NCBI GenBank assembly: GCA_947652115.1
Contig: OX393572.1
Span: forward strand, 10,834,594 to 10,898,593
From: Blastomussa wellsi
Taxonomy: Eukaryota > Cnidaria > Anthozoa > Scleractinia > Plerogyridae
DNA length: 64,000 nt
Direction: 5' to 3'
The notes beneath the pieces were generated by a model that saw only the letters and a program-made list of their open reading frames with translations, had not been told where the DNA came from and did no database searches. Within the stretch, counting starts at the first letter, position 1; each line of letters opens with the position of its first letter. Both the position numbers and the translations under genes were made by a program. Shown here one piece after another: positions 35,301-44,365 of this stretch.

Positions 35301-36898
35301 TGGCATGACAAATGACCTCCCTTTTGACAAAAATTATTTGCAGGCTTGTTTTTCTATAACAAAGAAGCGGAAAAATACCTCCAGTGCCCAATTCCTGCAC
35401 GGGATGTAAAAGGTCTATTGAAACATGATCCAACTGCACATACAGCTCATAGAGAAAAAAGTAAAGCCTTTTAAGATTTAAGCCAAGCTGGCTCATAGTA
35501 GCCTGTGTCGCAGACGGACAAAACCGCCGGTATAGTCCGTCTGCGCAATGGCTCCCAAAAGCTTGTTCCGTTTACAAGAATCTGTGTATTCATTTCTGAT
35601 TGGCTTGTATCATAGTTTTCTATCGAGCTTTTCAATTGGTCCAATTTTAATTTACTTCACGTGCAGTGGGCATGCAGTCAACTGTGCAGTCACGTAACGA
35701 GTTAATTTTTCCCATGAAAACAAAGCGACGGAGGTCAGTGATGAATGTTTGGAATCGATCAACTTCTACTAGAACGAGAAAACACACTAAAGACATTTCT
35801 TGGAGGCCACAATGTTTCGTGAATTTGACAAAAGGATACAGCAAATCTTTTACTTTCCAGTGTCTTTCCACCGGAAGCGCTCGTGTTTCCAGTGTTGCTG
35901 ATGTGATATCGCTGTTGTGATTGATTATGGAAGACTCAAGTCACTTATCTTTTATGGTAATGGAGTCCCAGTAGACATTTAAGTTCTTCTTCTAACTTTT
36001 CTATCTGCTCAAGAAACCTTCTTCATTTTTTCAGTTCTGCAACACAGTTTTTGCAGATGTACTTGCTTATCGATCGGGTCAATAACTCCAGACTATTCAA
36101 TTCGGCAAGCATATCGAATTGTTTCCACCCTTTCTCGACAGCATAACTTATAGTATATGGACAAATTAGACACAGGCTTTTTGACCTTTTACGACTTTTG
36201 TTTTTCAAAGTGTAAGCTTCTCAAATTGTTGCGTGACAATTACGTGATATAATAGGAAACTAGCCAATCAGAAATGAATACACAGATCCTTGCAAACCTG
36301 CAGAGGGTTGGAACAAGCTTTTGGGAGCCGTTGCGCAGACGGACTATACCGAGGATTATGCGACACGTCCGGCTGCAACGCAGGCTAGCCCATGGCTGTC
36401 ATGATAAATACCCAGGGGATGCATTGGTGAGCTTGGAATTGATGGAGACATATATTCATGTTTCACGACATGTTTCAAAATGCAACTGTGAGATTATTAA
36501 ATAAAGACCATTACACAAAACAAAATCTAGGTTTATCTAATCTAAGACTTCACTGGACAATGTTTTCTCTCTGTTTTATAGGCGATGACCTTTGTTACTT
36601 TTTAAATTCATTTTACTCACAAATATAGGAGGAAGACTTTCTTTGTCAGATTTAACTTTTCGGTAGAAGATATCTGGAGTTGCTTTCACACCATCACCTC
36701 TATCTTGAAAATGAATTAAGGTAACATAATGCACAAAAACTCAGTAAAACTATAAACAGTATGAACGAGAATTTTGCTTGAGCTGATTCTAAAGTTCTGA
36801 TAGCCAAATAAGTCTAATGTAAGAGCAGAAGAAAGGATACAGTCCCGAAATATTAGCGTATCTCCTCGGGAAGACAAAATGAAGAAATGGGACAACAT
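19709..36898 (-). CDS. AP4M1: AP-4 complex subunit mu (complete, 16 exons)
   Basis: This is the medium subunit of the AP-4 adaptor, which sorts cargo from the trans-Golgi network by binding tyrosine-type signals through its C-terminal mu-homology domain. Exons in coding order: 36898-36841, 36703-36621, 33841-33735, 32102-32006, 30804-30688, 29626-29555, 29262-29197, 28071-27945, 26158-26052, 25949-25858, 25209-25162, 23827-23777, 22956-22839, 22342-22290, 21768-21652, 19733-19709. All junctions are GT-AG and phases add to 1338 nt, 445 aa (human is about 453). The N-terminus MLSHFFILSSRGDTLIFRD and YELLDEVL belong to the longin-like domain (about 1-150). The domain from about residue 190 carries VFLDLLERL, VKIALNEDF, FHESVDLSNFE, FEIPMHICSGLQIR, RWVRYITHS and ends DSYVIRI. 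Introns are packed with SINEs and MITEs, but no exon is broken. Confidence 0.95.
20000..21651. other. AP4M1 last intron with hairpin and tandem duplication
   Basis: The intron between the last two exons (19734-21651). It holds a hairpin with arms GGCCATATTTGTGTCC (20557-20572) and GGACACAAATATGG (from 20579), of the same kind as repeats near 58760-59080, and an 88-bp tandem duplication at 21136-21311. Confidence 0.6.
21136..21311. repeat. Tandem duplication, 2 x 88 bp
   Basis: Copies at 21136-21223 and 21224-21311 are practically identical (ATCTTTCGTGCAATTTCTC start, GCAACAACTCA near the end). Each copy contains a GAGTTGCAG/CTGCAACAACTC hairpin. The identity suggests a recent event or an assembly duplication. 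Confidence 0.85.
23320..23602. mobile_element. Long inverted repeat with decayed hammerhead-like ends
   Basis: The left arm (ACGTTTTCACATCTTCAGGA, GTCAGTTCGTGCATT, AATAGATCTACA) is repeated inverted on the right (TGTAGATCTATTT, AATGCACGAACTGAC, TCCTGAAGAGGTCGAAACGT). The centre pairs CAAGAAAGGTGACA with TGTCACCTTTCTTG. The outer CTGAAGA...GAAACGTT resembles a hammerhead core lacking stem II. It lies in an AP4M1 intron. Confidence 0.65.
23875..23980 (-). mobile_element. SINE fragment, inverted
   Basis: Read on the minus strand it contains CTAGCATCCCATCCAGGGG, the hallmark block of the complete SINE at 24050-24349. It is truncated at both ends. Confidence 0.5.
24050..24349 (+). mobile_element. 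Complete tRNA-derived SINE with 11-bp target duplication
   Basis: Flanked by an exact duplication TATCACCAATG (24039-24049 and 24350-24360). The head carries TGGTGCACTGGACTCC and the B-box-like GGGTTTGAGCCTCGG. The body has CTTGGGCAAGACACTTTA, ACCCTGCGATGGACTAGC, CATCCCATCCAGG, and the end GTATGCAGACTTAACC. It sits in an AP4M1 intron. A second copy is at about 30992-31831. Confidence 0.85.
25401..25631. mobile_element. MITE with perfect 29-bp terminal inverted repeats
   Basis: TTACAGTCTTTCCCGTAAAA at 25401 and its complement ending 25631 match for all 29 bases. A TA target duplication (TA|CAGT...ACTG|TA) points to a Tc1/mariner or pogo-type transposase acting in trans. It is non-coding and lies in AP4M1 intron 10. 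Confidence 0.8.
27250..27700. repeat. Transposon-derived sequence in AP4M1 intron 8
   Basis: Internal GGCGACTA/GGCGACCA/TTGGCGACTAG repeats at 27297-27362 precede an open frame (27383-27664, minus) that lacks splice or domain support. The look is of a decayed dispersed element. Confidence 0.4.
28229..28597 (+). repeat. Dispersed repeat, copy 1
   Basis: It aligns by eye along its whole length with 32938-33330. Shared blocks include CCTGGAGAT, TCGCATTTAA, GGCCCTTTACTGG-type and AACATGGAGTAGCCAA. Both copies lie in AP4M1 introns in the same orientation. Type unknown. Confidence 0.65.
29356..29525 (+). mobile_element. tRNA-derived SINE next to AP4M1 exon 6
   Basis: GGAGGTGTAGTGGTGACAGT is an A-box-like start, followed by GCTCGCCTCCCACCAACATG, TGTTGGTTCTCTTG, GGATTTTTCTCAGG, TTTTCCTCCCTCCTC and AAAACCAACATTT. 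This is a common coral SINE layout. It ends about 30 bases from the exon 6 splice donor (29555/29554 on the minus strand). Confidence 0.65.
29738..30010. mobile_element. MITE with about 33-bp TIRs
   Basis: TAATAGACCCTTCTCTAAAA followed by TGGCGGCCGAAAC is mirrored by GTTTCGGCCGCCATTTTGG and AGAAGGGTCTATTA. An internal palindrome (ACAAACGTTTGTATGACTGG and CCAGTCATACAAACGT) is also present. It lies in an AP4M1 intron. Confidence 0.8.
30877..30914 (+). ncRNA. Hammerhead ribozyme-like motif
   Basis: CACC (30878-30881), CTGAAGA (30882-30888), an extra A, stem II GGCA/TGCC with loop GCAC (30890-30901), GAAA (30902-30905), C-G with no loop as a minimal stem III, GTT (30907-30909) as cleavage triplet, then GGTG closing stem I with CACC. 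All core positions fit the hammerhead consensus. Very short stem III is what Penelope-like element hammerheads are known for. Activity is inferred. Confidence 0.6.
30992..31831 (+). mobile_element. SINE interrupted by a composite insertion
   Basis: This is the same family as 24050-24349: GTACTGGACTCCAGATTGG, GGGCAAGATCTACTTTACTC, TTCACCCAGCTGG, AACCCTGCGATAAGC, CATCCCATCACGGG up to 31215. The body resumes at about 31765 and ends with TCTGATTGGGCTATCAGG and GCATGCAGACTTAA. The intervening 31216-31764 is a later insertion. Confidence 0.7.
31216..31764. mobile_element. Composite tRNA-SINE pair inserted in an older SINE
   Basis: Flanked by an exact 10-bp duplication CTTCATACTA (31206-31215 and 31765-31774). 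The right part has a tRNA-like head, GTAGTGTAGTGGTCATCACG and GGTTCGATTCC at 31669-31679. The left part carries the same head inverted (GGAATCGAACC, CGTGATGACCACTACACTAC). Internal arms with CTTCTAAATTCCTTGA and CAAGGAATTTAGAAG add to an overall inverted structure. Confidence 0.7.
32146..32392. mobile_element. Penelope-like palindromic element with 13-bp TSD
   Basis: Exact target duplication TATACCATAGTAG at 32146-32158 and 32380-32392. The 221-bp body is a short inverted arm joined head-to-head to a longer one: GGCCACCGTAAAGAGATT, TCGAGCGTTAGCCC / GGGCTAACGCTCGA, AATCTCTTTATGGTGGCC, then AACCCAGTTGATAAAACC and CACAGTTTCTTTAGAAAC. The minus-strand arm has an intact hammerhead core (CTGACGA at 32224-32218, GAAA at 32204-32201); the plus-strand arm has lost it. 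It sits 44 bp from the AP4M1 exon 4 acceptor. Confidence 0.8.
32185..32235 (-). ncRNA. Hammerhead ribozyme-like core on the minus strand
   Basis: On the minus strand: CTGACGA, A, GGGC-TAAC-GCTC, GAAA, C-G, TC, then AGC. The core is fully consensus, including GUC as the cleavage triplet. Stem I is poor in this copy (only the first pair is clear), so self-cleavage is doubtful. Confidence 0.45.
32412..32634. mobile_element. Decayed pogo-like element, same family as 57916-58581
   Basis: TGGTCAACTCTCTGTTAAC and ACAGACACCTCT at the left and AGCTAGAGAGAGTTG at the right correspond to the ends of the 57.9 kb element. The interior TGTTAGTCCC, CAGTCATTTTACTGTAT also matches it. It lacks the minisatellite. 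Confidence 0.55.
32938..33330 (+). repeat. Dispersed repeat, copy 2
   Basis: Partner of 28229-28597, slightly longer, in another AP4M1 intron. It keeps GACTCCTGGAGAT, GGCCTTTTACTGGGCTTG and CTCAACATGGAGTAGCCAA. No coding capacity is seen. Confidence 0.6.
33842..36620 (-). other. AP4M1 intron 2, with TIR element
   Basis: The largest AP4M1 intron, 2.8 kb. Apart from the element at 35500-36386 it holds only AT-rich sequence; frames near 34740-35000 and 35085-35500 have no domain or splice support. Confidence 0.5.
35500..36386. mobile_element. DNA element with long TIRs, 887 bp
   Basis: The left end reads AGCCTGTGTCGCAGACGGAC, then GGTATAGTCCGTCTGCGCAA, GGCTCCCAAAAGCTTGTTCC, and TCTGTGTATTCATTTCTGAT. 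The same blocks return inverted and end CAACGCAGGCT at 36386. A minus-strand frame at 36023-36208 with CLIC and CKNC pairs may be a decayed zinc-binding piece of its protein. The same terminus occurs at about 60905-60973. Confidence 0.7.
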
Positions 36899-37279
36899 GG
36901 CTGACTACACTTCTAAAGTTAACCGCTGACTGAGATAACAATCTAATGGAAGGCTCTTCGTGATTAAAAATCGTTGATATTTCTGTCATTTTTTGGACAT
37001 TTTCCTATTACGCTTATTATTTTGTTCAAAAACATGTATTTCAACCTCGCCGTGAACTCAAATACAGTTACTGCTTTCTTTCGGTCAAAAGAATGGGAAA
37101 ATTTTGGTGCAATTTGTGCGAAGTAAAATTACTGAGATTTTACAGAGCAAAGCGCATGCGCATAAGTGCAACGCGGGGGGTGACGCCATCACAGTTTTTC
37201 AACGGCTGCACGTGTGTGGAGGTTTTGAAAGTTTTATCCGTGTTTTTAGCTCTAATTTTCGCCTAAGACAACTTGGAGC
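36899..37279. promoter_or_regulatory. Shared bidirectional promoter of AP4M1 and the hnRNP U-like gene
   Basis: Only 381 bp separate the two divergent start codons. The palindrome GCGCATGCGC at 37152-37161 matches the NRF-1 consensus core, typical of TATA-less housekeeping promoters. No TATA box is evident at the expected place for either gene. Confidence 0.6.
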
Positions 37280-40200
37280 ATGAGTGGTCTTGACGAAGCA
37301 GCTGTTAAGAAGCTCAAGGTAGCAGAATTGAGGACAGAGCTGTCGGCTCGAGGACTAGATTCGAAGGGAAACAAACCCGTTCTTGTCGAACGTTTGCTCG
37401 AAGCGATTTCCAAAGCAAGCGAAGAAAATGACGAACAAGCTATGGAAGAAAATGAAGATCAACCGCAAGGAGGAGTCACAGAAGGGAAAGAAGAAACTCC
37501 TGTTGAAGAAAATCAACAAGACGGCACTAAAAAAGGAGAAGCAAAAGTAGATGAAGCGTTACCAGATAGCGAATCTGCCTCCGTGGCCCAAACGCCTGCA
37601 GAACAAGACCAAGCTTCCGCAGCAACAGAAGAAAAGCCTTCTGAAGAAATGTCGCAAGAAACAGATAAAGCTCCTGAAGCGGTTCCAAAAGAAGAAAGCG
37701 TAACAGAAAAGCAAGAAGATGTATCACAAACTAGCGAACCAATGGAGACAAATCAAGAAGCTGCGTCGACTTCGCAAACAACAGAAGGTTAGAATGATTT
37801 CAGTGTATTTCTTATTTGCATAAGCTCATTTATGATTTTGTCTTGCTATTGAAGATTTAACAGTTTCTTAGTAACGGCTTTTGAGTAATTTAGCCGGAAA
37901 AAAAAAGTATAATTCCACGCCTTTACGATGTGGAGTAACTTAACGGTATTGTTGTTGTCTTTGGTTAAGATGGCTGATGTATATTATTCATCATTTTCAC
38001 TTTCGTGTATCTTTTTGTGTAAAATGTGTTTACATTTTGTGAATAATTAATTGGCCAACAGCATATGTTGTGCTTGTAGTATTAAATTATAGCTTATAAT
38101 TTAAAATGGTGAAGTTTGAGCAAAACCTATACACTCTTGTCCACATTGTAACCAAAATTAATGAAGATTGGAGTGCTTCATGTAGGCTTTTGTCTAAATA
38201 TGTGTACTTTGATGTGCAACTTTGAATGCAGAAGAACTAAACTTATACATCTATACTGGAAATTTTCATGTTTTGTAGGGAATGAAAATAACGTGTCAAG
38301 GTTTACGTTTTGTTTGTGAATATGTGCATGGCTAACTTTTACAGATAAATTGGTTGATTCTAGTCATCTCCACCCTAAAACAGAGTTTATACGTAAAGCT
38401 AGAAATTCTTGTTTTAATGATAAGAGGACTCTGGCTACAGAATGGTCAAATTTGATTGCACTAGAGGAAGTGCAATTTTACCACGTTAGAAATAAGAGTA
38501 ACTTTAGGCCCGGTTCAAATGTCGAACGTTACATGTGCCAAACCTAATACCTATTTGGGTCGACCCGAATAATTTAGTTTGGCAGTTGATTCAAACGTCG
38601 AACTTTCACATGTGCCGAACTCAATATCGGCTAAGAGGAAAACAGTGAATTTTCCAGTTGTACACTTTATGGAACGAAATAAATGCTTGTCACCGTACTC
38701 TACAATATAATGGGACGGCATATCTCTTTTGCGTCAGTTGCTGTTTGCTTTGGCAAAGAAGCCGAAAAAACGTCAAAAATAAGGTTCCATTTCCCCCCTC
38801 ATGTGAAGGCAACTGATTTGACAGCAAGCGATCGGGGTTCATATTATGAACAAGAAACGTGGCTAGACGAGCACTGTTGTAACTGCATGAATGATAAAAG
38901 CCATCATAAAAATCTTACTTTGCGTTTTACCTCTGGTTATGTAAATCAAATTACTTTTGTGTGATGCAAGCCAAATGCTTCTGACCTGGAGGTGCGCTTA
39001 ATTTAATGCTGAGCCAGACTGACATGGCGCTCAGCTTGCTGGTTTTGCCTCCGTGATCTTCCACCAGTTTGCGATGTTCTTTGCATCTTAGCAGTATGCT
39101 GCTCGATTTAGCTTTCCTGGAAAATATAGTCACAAGCGGATTTCGGTGCCATGAACGTTTCACTGAGAAAATCCGAGAACCAGAGAGAAATTTCTCGTCT
39201 TAGATGGATGGACAGCTAACATTTTTCCACGTCTTGACATGCGTAAATCCAGTGCTTTACGTGCTGAAACATACAGGTGGACATGTGAAAACTTAACATG
39301 GTGACATTACAAACATGAAGGTTTGTCTAAAGCAAACTTGAATGCAAAAATGCAGAAACAATGTAGCATTGTAGCTTGAAAATATTTGTATTTAGTAAAG
39401 AAACATTTCAGGAGAACATTTTGAAATCGCTTCAGTCTTGTTTTCCCGCATTCGAATATACCGTGAGTGACTACAAAAGAAGACAAAGTAAATGATAATT
39501 TTTATTGAGAACTTCCTGTGTCGAGGAAAACATTTGAGTGAGGGAATGTTTTGGCAGGTCTGAGAACATGTTGTGTGACACTTCCCTGTTGATGAATCAT
39601 TTGATAAGAATCGCCGACCAAAGAAGTCTAGACAGATGAGGGTGCTTCAAACAGCATATTTTTCGTAATAATGACGTAAAAAGTATTCTAAAACATTACA
39701 CCTGTAACAGATAAAAACAATATGGAGGTTGATATTGCGGGTTTTTTTCAAAGTTTTGCCACAAGAGGTGAAATACGGACACAGAAACTGATTATAATAT
39801 TTGCGTGAGTGGAAGTAATTTGATCGAAAATTTTTCGCGTATATTGAACATCGGAAAAAATTGACATGATGTGAATGAAAAAGTTTTCCGGTCGATATAC
39901 ACATATTCTTTTATAGTTAAAATACGAGCACTTTTGCGGTTTTTGTTCCTCGCTTTTTGAGATCTCACGCGAGGGGTATTTTCAGGTTCAACTCGCTAAC
40001 TAATGTGGCGAATATCTTCATAAGTAAATAAATAATTACCGGTATGTACAATGCAACAACATATTGTTTTAGCTTTTCTTTTTTGAGAAGTGGGCTTTCC
40101 AGGGGTTAAGGGAACCCAGTGAAAAACTCACGAAAACTCCTCAGGGGGGGGGGGGATCTTACGACTACCCACTGGAATGGAAATTCCAGGGGTGGAAATT

Positions 40201-43200
40201 CCAGGGGGGTGGGGGTCTATGAGGAAAACCCTCCGTGGGGGTATGGATATTTTCTGGAACCACACATTACTATTTGTTACAGCGTGCAATAATCGTATGT
40301 GACATTTGAACAGAAAATGTCATAAAAAAATTGATAGCCAAAATGAACGACTGAGTGCCAAGGAGGTCATAGAAAGGACTGGGTGGAGAGTGGGAGGGAG
40401 TGTTCACACATGGTGCCAGGGTATGGTGCCTGAGTAGGATTCTAATCTGGGCACCAATGTGAACACACCTTTTCTCAAGTACCCGCGCCAGAATTCGGGC
40501 CCTTGACAGTACTCGGATACTTTGGTTTTCAGTGTCTGAACACACCACACGTTTTTCCTGGTTCCCAGGTACCAGTGTTTGGGCACTAAGCGTGAACATA
40601 GCCTCAGATGGCTGTAAATTTAAATTCCCTGCAAGTTACATGTTTAGCATTACATAATATGTAGATGTTACCATAGAGGAGCCACTGGAAGATCGCAGAT
40701 TTGTCAAAGTAGAGATTGATTAAATTTCCCTTTGTAGGCACTTTTACAACCTTTATTTGATGTATTGTTTAGGTAGCTATGATGTAATGTGAGCACACTA
40801 GCTGTAACTATCAGACAGCAACCTTTAAAGCACTGCTGCATCATTGCAGTTTGGCAAATGGCCAAGAAAAGATTTCCTCAAGTTGCATTTGATACATACA
40901 TGTCTCTTGAAAGTAAAGCAGGTTTGCATCCTGTGAAAACAATACATATACTTTAGCAATACTATTTTGTGTTCAGTGGATAAAAATCCCTGCCTACCTG
41001 GATTTCCTTGACATAATTCTGAAAGCCCTTCATAATTGCATAGGAGATTTTCTTTATCCACAGTATCGATGATTTATTTTAATTAACTATTTAAACAGAG
41101 CAGGGCAAAACTTCCAGGTGCAGCAGAGTTCATTGTTATGTTTTGCCTTGTATTCTGTGTTTTCACCAGTGTTGCGCCAACTTTGTTCAAAATTCTAGGG
41201 ACAGCCCTTCGTCCTCAGAGTGGCTCATTTGACACGCTGGATTATTGGTGTCCAAGTCTCTTGGTGTTTAAGGTAGCAGTTAGTCACTCCAGTTCTGCTG
41301 TACGTGTCTGTTTTACGAGCCGGGAAAGGCAAACTTTCCCAATGGTACGAAAACCAACAATCGCAGCGTTCAGCTGTAGAACAGGCCTTGCAGTGCAAGT
41401 GCAAACTAGTGAATTTTCTGAGAAACAGAGAATCAAATGAGGATACCTAATATAAACATGATTCACACTGCAACAAGTAGCCACATCTGAGGATAGATTC
41501 TGAAGATGTGGGGGATTTCAGTGGATGGCAAAACAGTTAAAGAAACTTATTATGGTTACTTAACAACTTAGAGGCCAGGAGGCAACAACCATTTGTGAGA
41601 GAAAAAATGGAGCCACAATACTCACCTTGTATGGAATTACAGACAAGAATGGAAGCATTGAATGAACAGAATAAAGACGAGGCCTGAGAATTGAGGATAT
41701 TAACTTGCCTGAATAAATTAGATATTTATCTGACCCCATCAGGTGGAGAACCTTTCGTATCAATGCACTCTGCTTCAGTGCATATTTGATCAATGCTAGA
41801 TGCATATCACTATTGATAAAGAGTTAAAATGTTACTAACTTCCAATAAAAGTACATAATTATAAGCCTAACTTATTGAATCAGATGTACAGTGTACGAAT
41901 CACCTCCAGCAAACATTTTACCAAGAGTTCTTTTTTACTGGTGTGTACTTTGGGTTTGTTTTTAGGGGAGAGTGCAGGCAAAGACAAGGATGCTGACGAT
42001 GATGTAGAGATTTCCACAGAAGCCAGGTAATTTCTTGTAGCCCAGCTGGATCCAGCCAAATCTGTGCACCCAAAAAACCTTAGCCGGTGGTATAAAAGGG
42101 TTTCTATGTGCAGGAAACAACCAATTATCTGTTAGTAACAGCATGATTTCAAATTGATCACTGGAATGACTATATGCTTCTGTCACCTCCAGGAGATAGG
42201 TGAACTGCCGGCGGCGTCTGCTAGATGCAGACTGCACTGGGATTTCATCTGAGTTTTCTACATTTCATTTTTCCCTCCAGTAGAGTTGAACCCGAGGATG
42301 AGGAGATTCAGCTTGACGACTCGTTAGTCGTCTTGGATAAATGTAAGTGGATGGAACGGCGAGTACAATGTGTTAGATACACTTGTAACAGTAAGGAGCA
42401 CCTACAGTAGAAACTTGATTCACGAGGATCATTAATTTAAACTAGGGAGTTATGAAATGTGCTTGGCAAGTAGAGCCATGCACAGTTTTTAGAAAACTTC
42501 CTTTTCAGTTTTTGTGTGTTTATGTTTTTGTTAGACAACTGTGACCTGCATCTAAAAGTTTCCCCAGATGGCTTGAGTGGGAAGCCATTGGACGATGAAG
42601 GGTTTTCGTATCTCCTTGCTGGGGCTAGAGCTACTTGGGGTGCTACTAAAGGAAAAATTTGCTTTGAATGCAAGGTGAGTTGAACTGATCGAGGTAGGTA
42701 TGTATAATAGCAGTACTTTAGAAGCGTTGGGTACTTTAATAATAATAATAATAATAATAACTTTATTTAAGTGTCAATGTATTTAGCACTACTGTGCTAA
42801 TTGGGGACACTGCAAACAAGGAAACAAATATTGTAAATGAAACAGAAAGTTCTTAAAAATCCCAACTGGCAGGAGGCAGACCAGTTGGCTATTTACAAAG
42901 CGTGGAGGAGTTGAATTCGGGACCACCGAAGACAAATCCGTTTTAGTGGCAGGGAGGAGGACTCGAACCCGGGACCACCTGATTACAAAGCCAGCGCCCT
43001 GACCACTAGGCCACGCTCGCCTCCTTCTTCACTTAGAAAAATGGCTGTCAATACTTCCTTACCAAAATAGGCCCTTTGCATGATCCGGTCATGTGGTACA
43101 AAATCAGCCATGCTGGACGCAAAAGAATGGAAGTTACGCAGTGGGAGATCCAGAACAAAGGGACTTTATCCAGTCAAGCTTGACTTTTCTTTGATTTGGA

Positions 43201-44320
43201 TGTCCCAATGCAGGAATAATAATAGCTTGCCATCCAGCATGGCAGATTTTGTACCATGTGACCAAAAGGGATCTCTGCCTGTGCTGTAAGGGCGCCCAGG
43301 TGCTTCTGGTGACTAACTTTTGCCTTTGGGCGGCCAGATAAACTTTTTTTTTTATATAAATATTAGTGCTGGGCACCCTGGATCTCTTGGTTTGGAACCT
43401 TCGGGCTCCTTGTAATTTTTCTTATAGCACAGCCTTGTACCTGCCAACATCTTCATTGATCACTGTACAGCACAATATTTAGTAAATTCTCAAATTTTTA
43501 ATTCCAATAAAACTAAAACTTACATTTGAAGCCAAGTTGAAAGACTGCAAGAAAGAAGACAATCTTGGACATCTATAATCTAAAATCAATACATGAGCAT
43601 CTTTATCTTTTTGACACACTTTACCTTCGCAGGCGTTTTGGTAAGCTTTAGGTGTAGCTTAAAATATCATACTAACAAAGTGACCATGAGACGAGGTTCC
43701 ATTGTAAGATAAGGGGGAGTCAAACTTATTGGTTTCCAGTTTAGTGAAAATTACCTTGTACCGTAACCATCAACTGGATTGTCCTTGACTTCTTTGCCTT
43801 TTTTATATCCCTTTTGTTTGTAGGTGACATCATTTGTGTCTGTAGATATGCCAGATGCCGAGGATCCTAAGAATGTTGTGAGGGTTGGTTGGTCAACTGA
43901 TTCGGCCAACTTTCAGCTTGGTAAGTGCGCGCACACTGGTGATGCAAAAAGGTGCTTGAACAACCCTATGTTTTCCTGTTTAAAATTTGTGAAAACTTGG
44001 CACAATTTTCGCAAAGAAACTTAAAAAACAATCGCATTTTAAAGCCACACAAACACTAAAAATGTGTTCGTTTGGGTAGTCTTGATTGAGGGCACCCAAA
44101 ACATAAAGCAATGGCTGTACAACAGTTCTTCATTATTGTTTATTGCATTTGATATACAGAGTGAGCAACTTGGAGTAAAAGCAAATGCTAAAAGCAGCTT
44201 TCAAATACAACACTTGTGTGCCTCATCATTATAGGATTGTGCTATGGAGCCACCTTAACTAGGTGCTAGCACTTGTTAAACAAGTATCTACATCGTAAAG
44301 TGACTATAATAAATTTATAG

Positions 44321-44365
<45 letters not shown>

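Noticed and set aside
40270..40599. 109-codon minus-strand frame
   Set aside because: Sits in a repeat with GTGAACACA-type inverted words in the first intron of the hnRNP U-like gene; no gene features.
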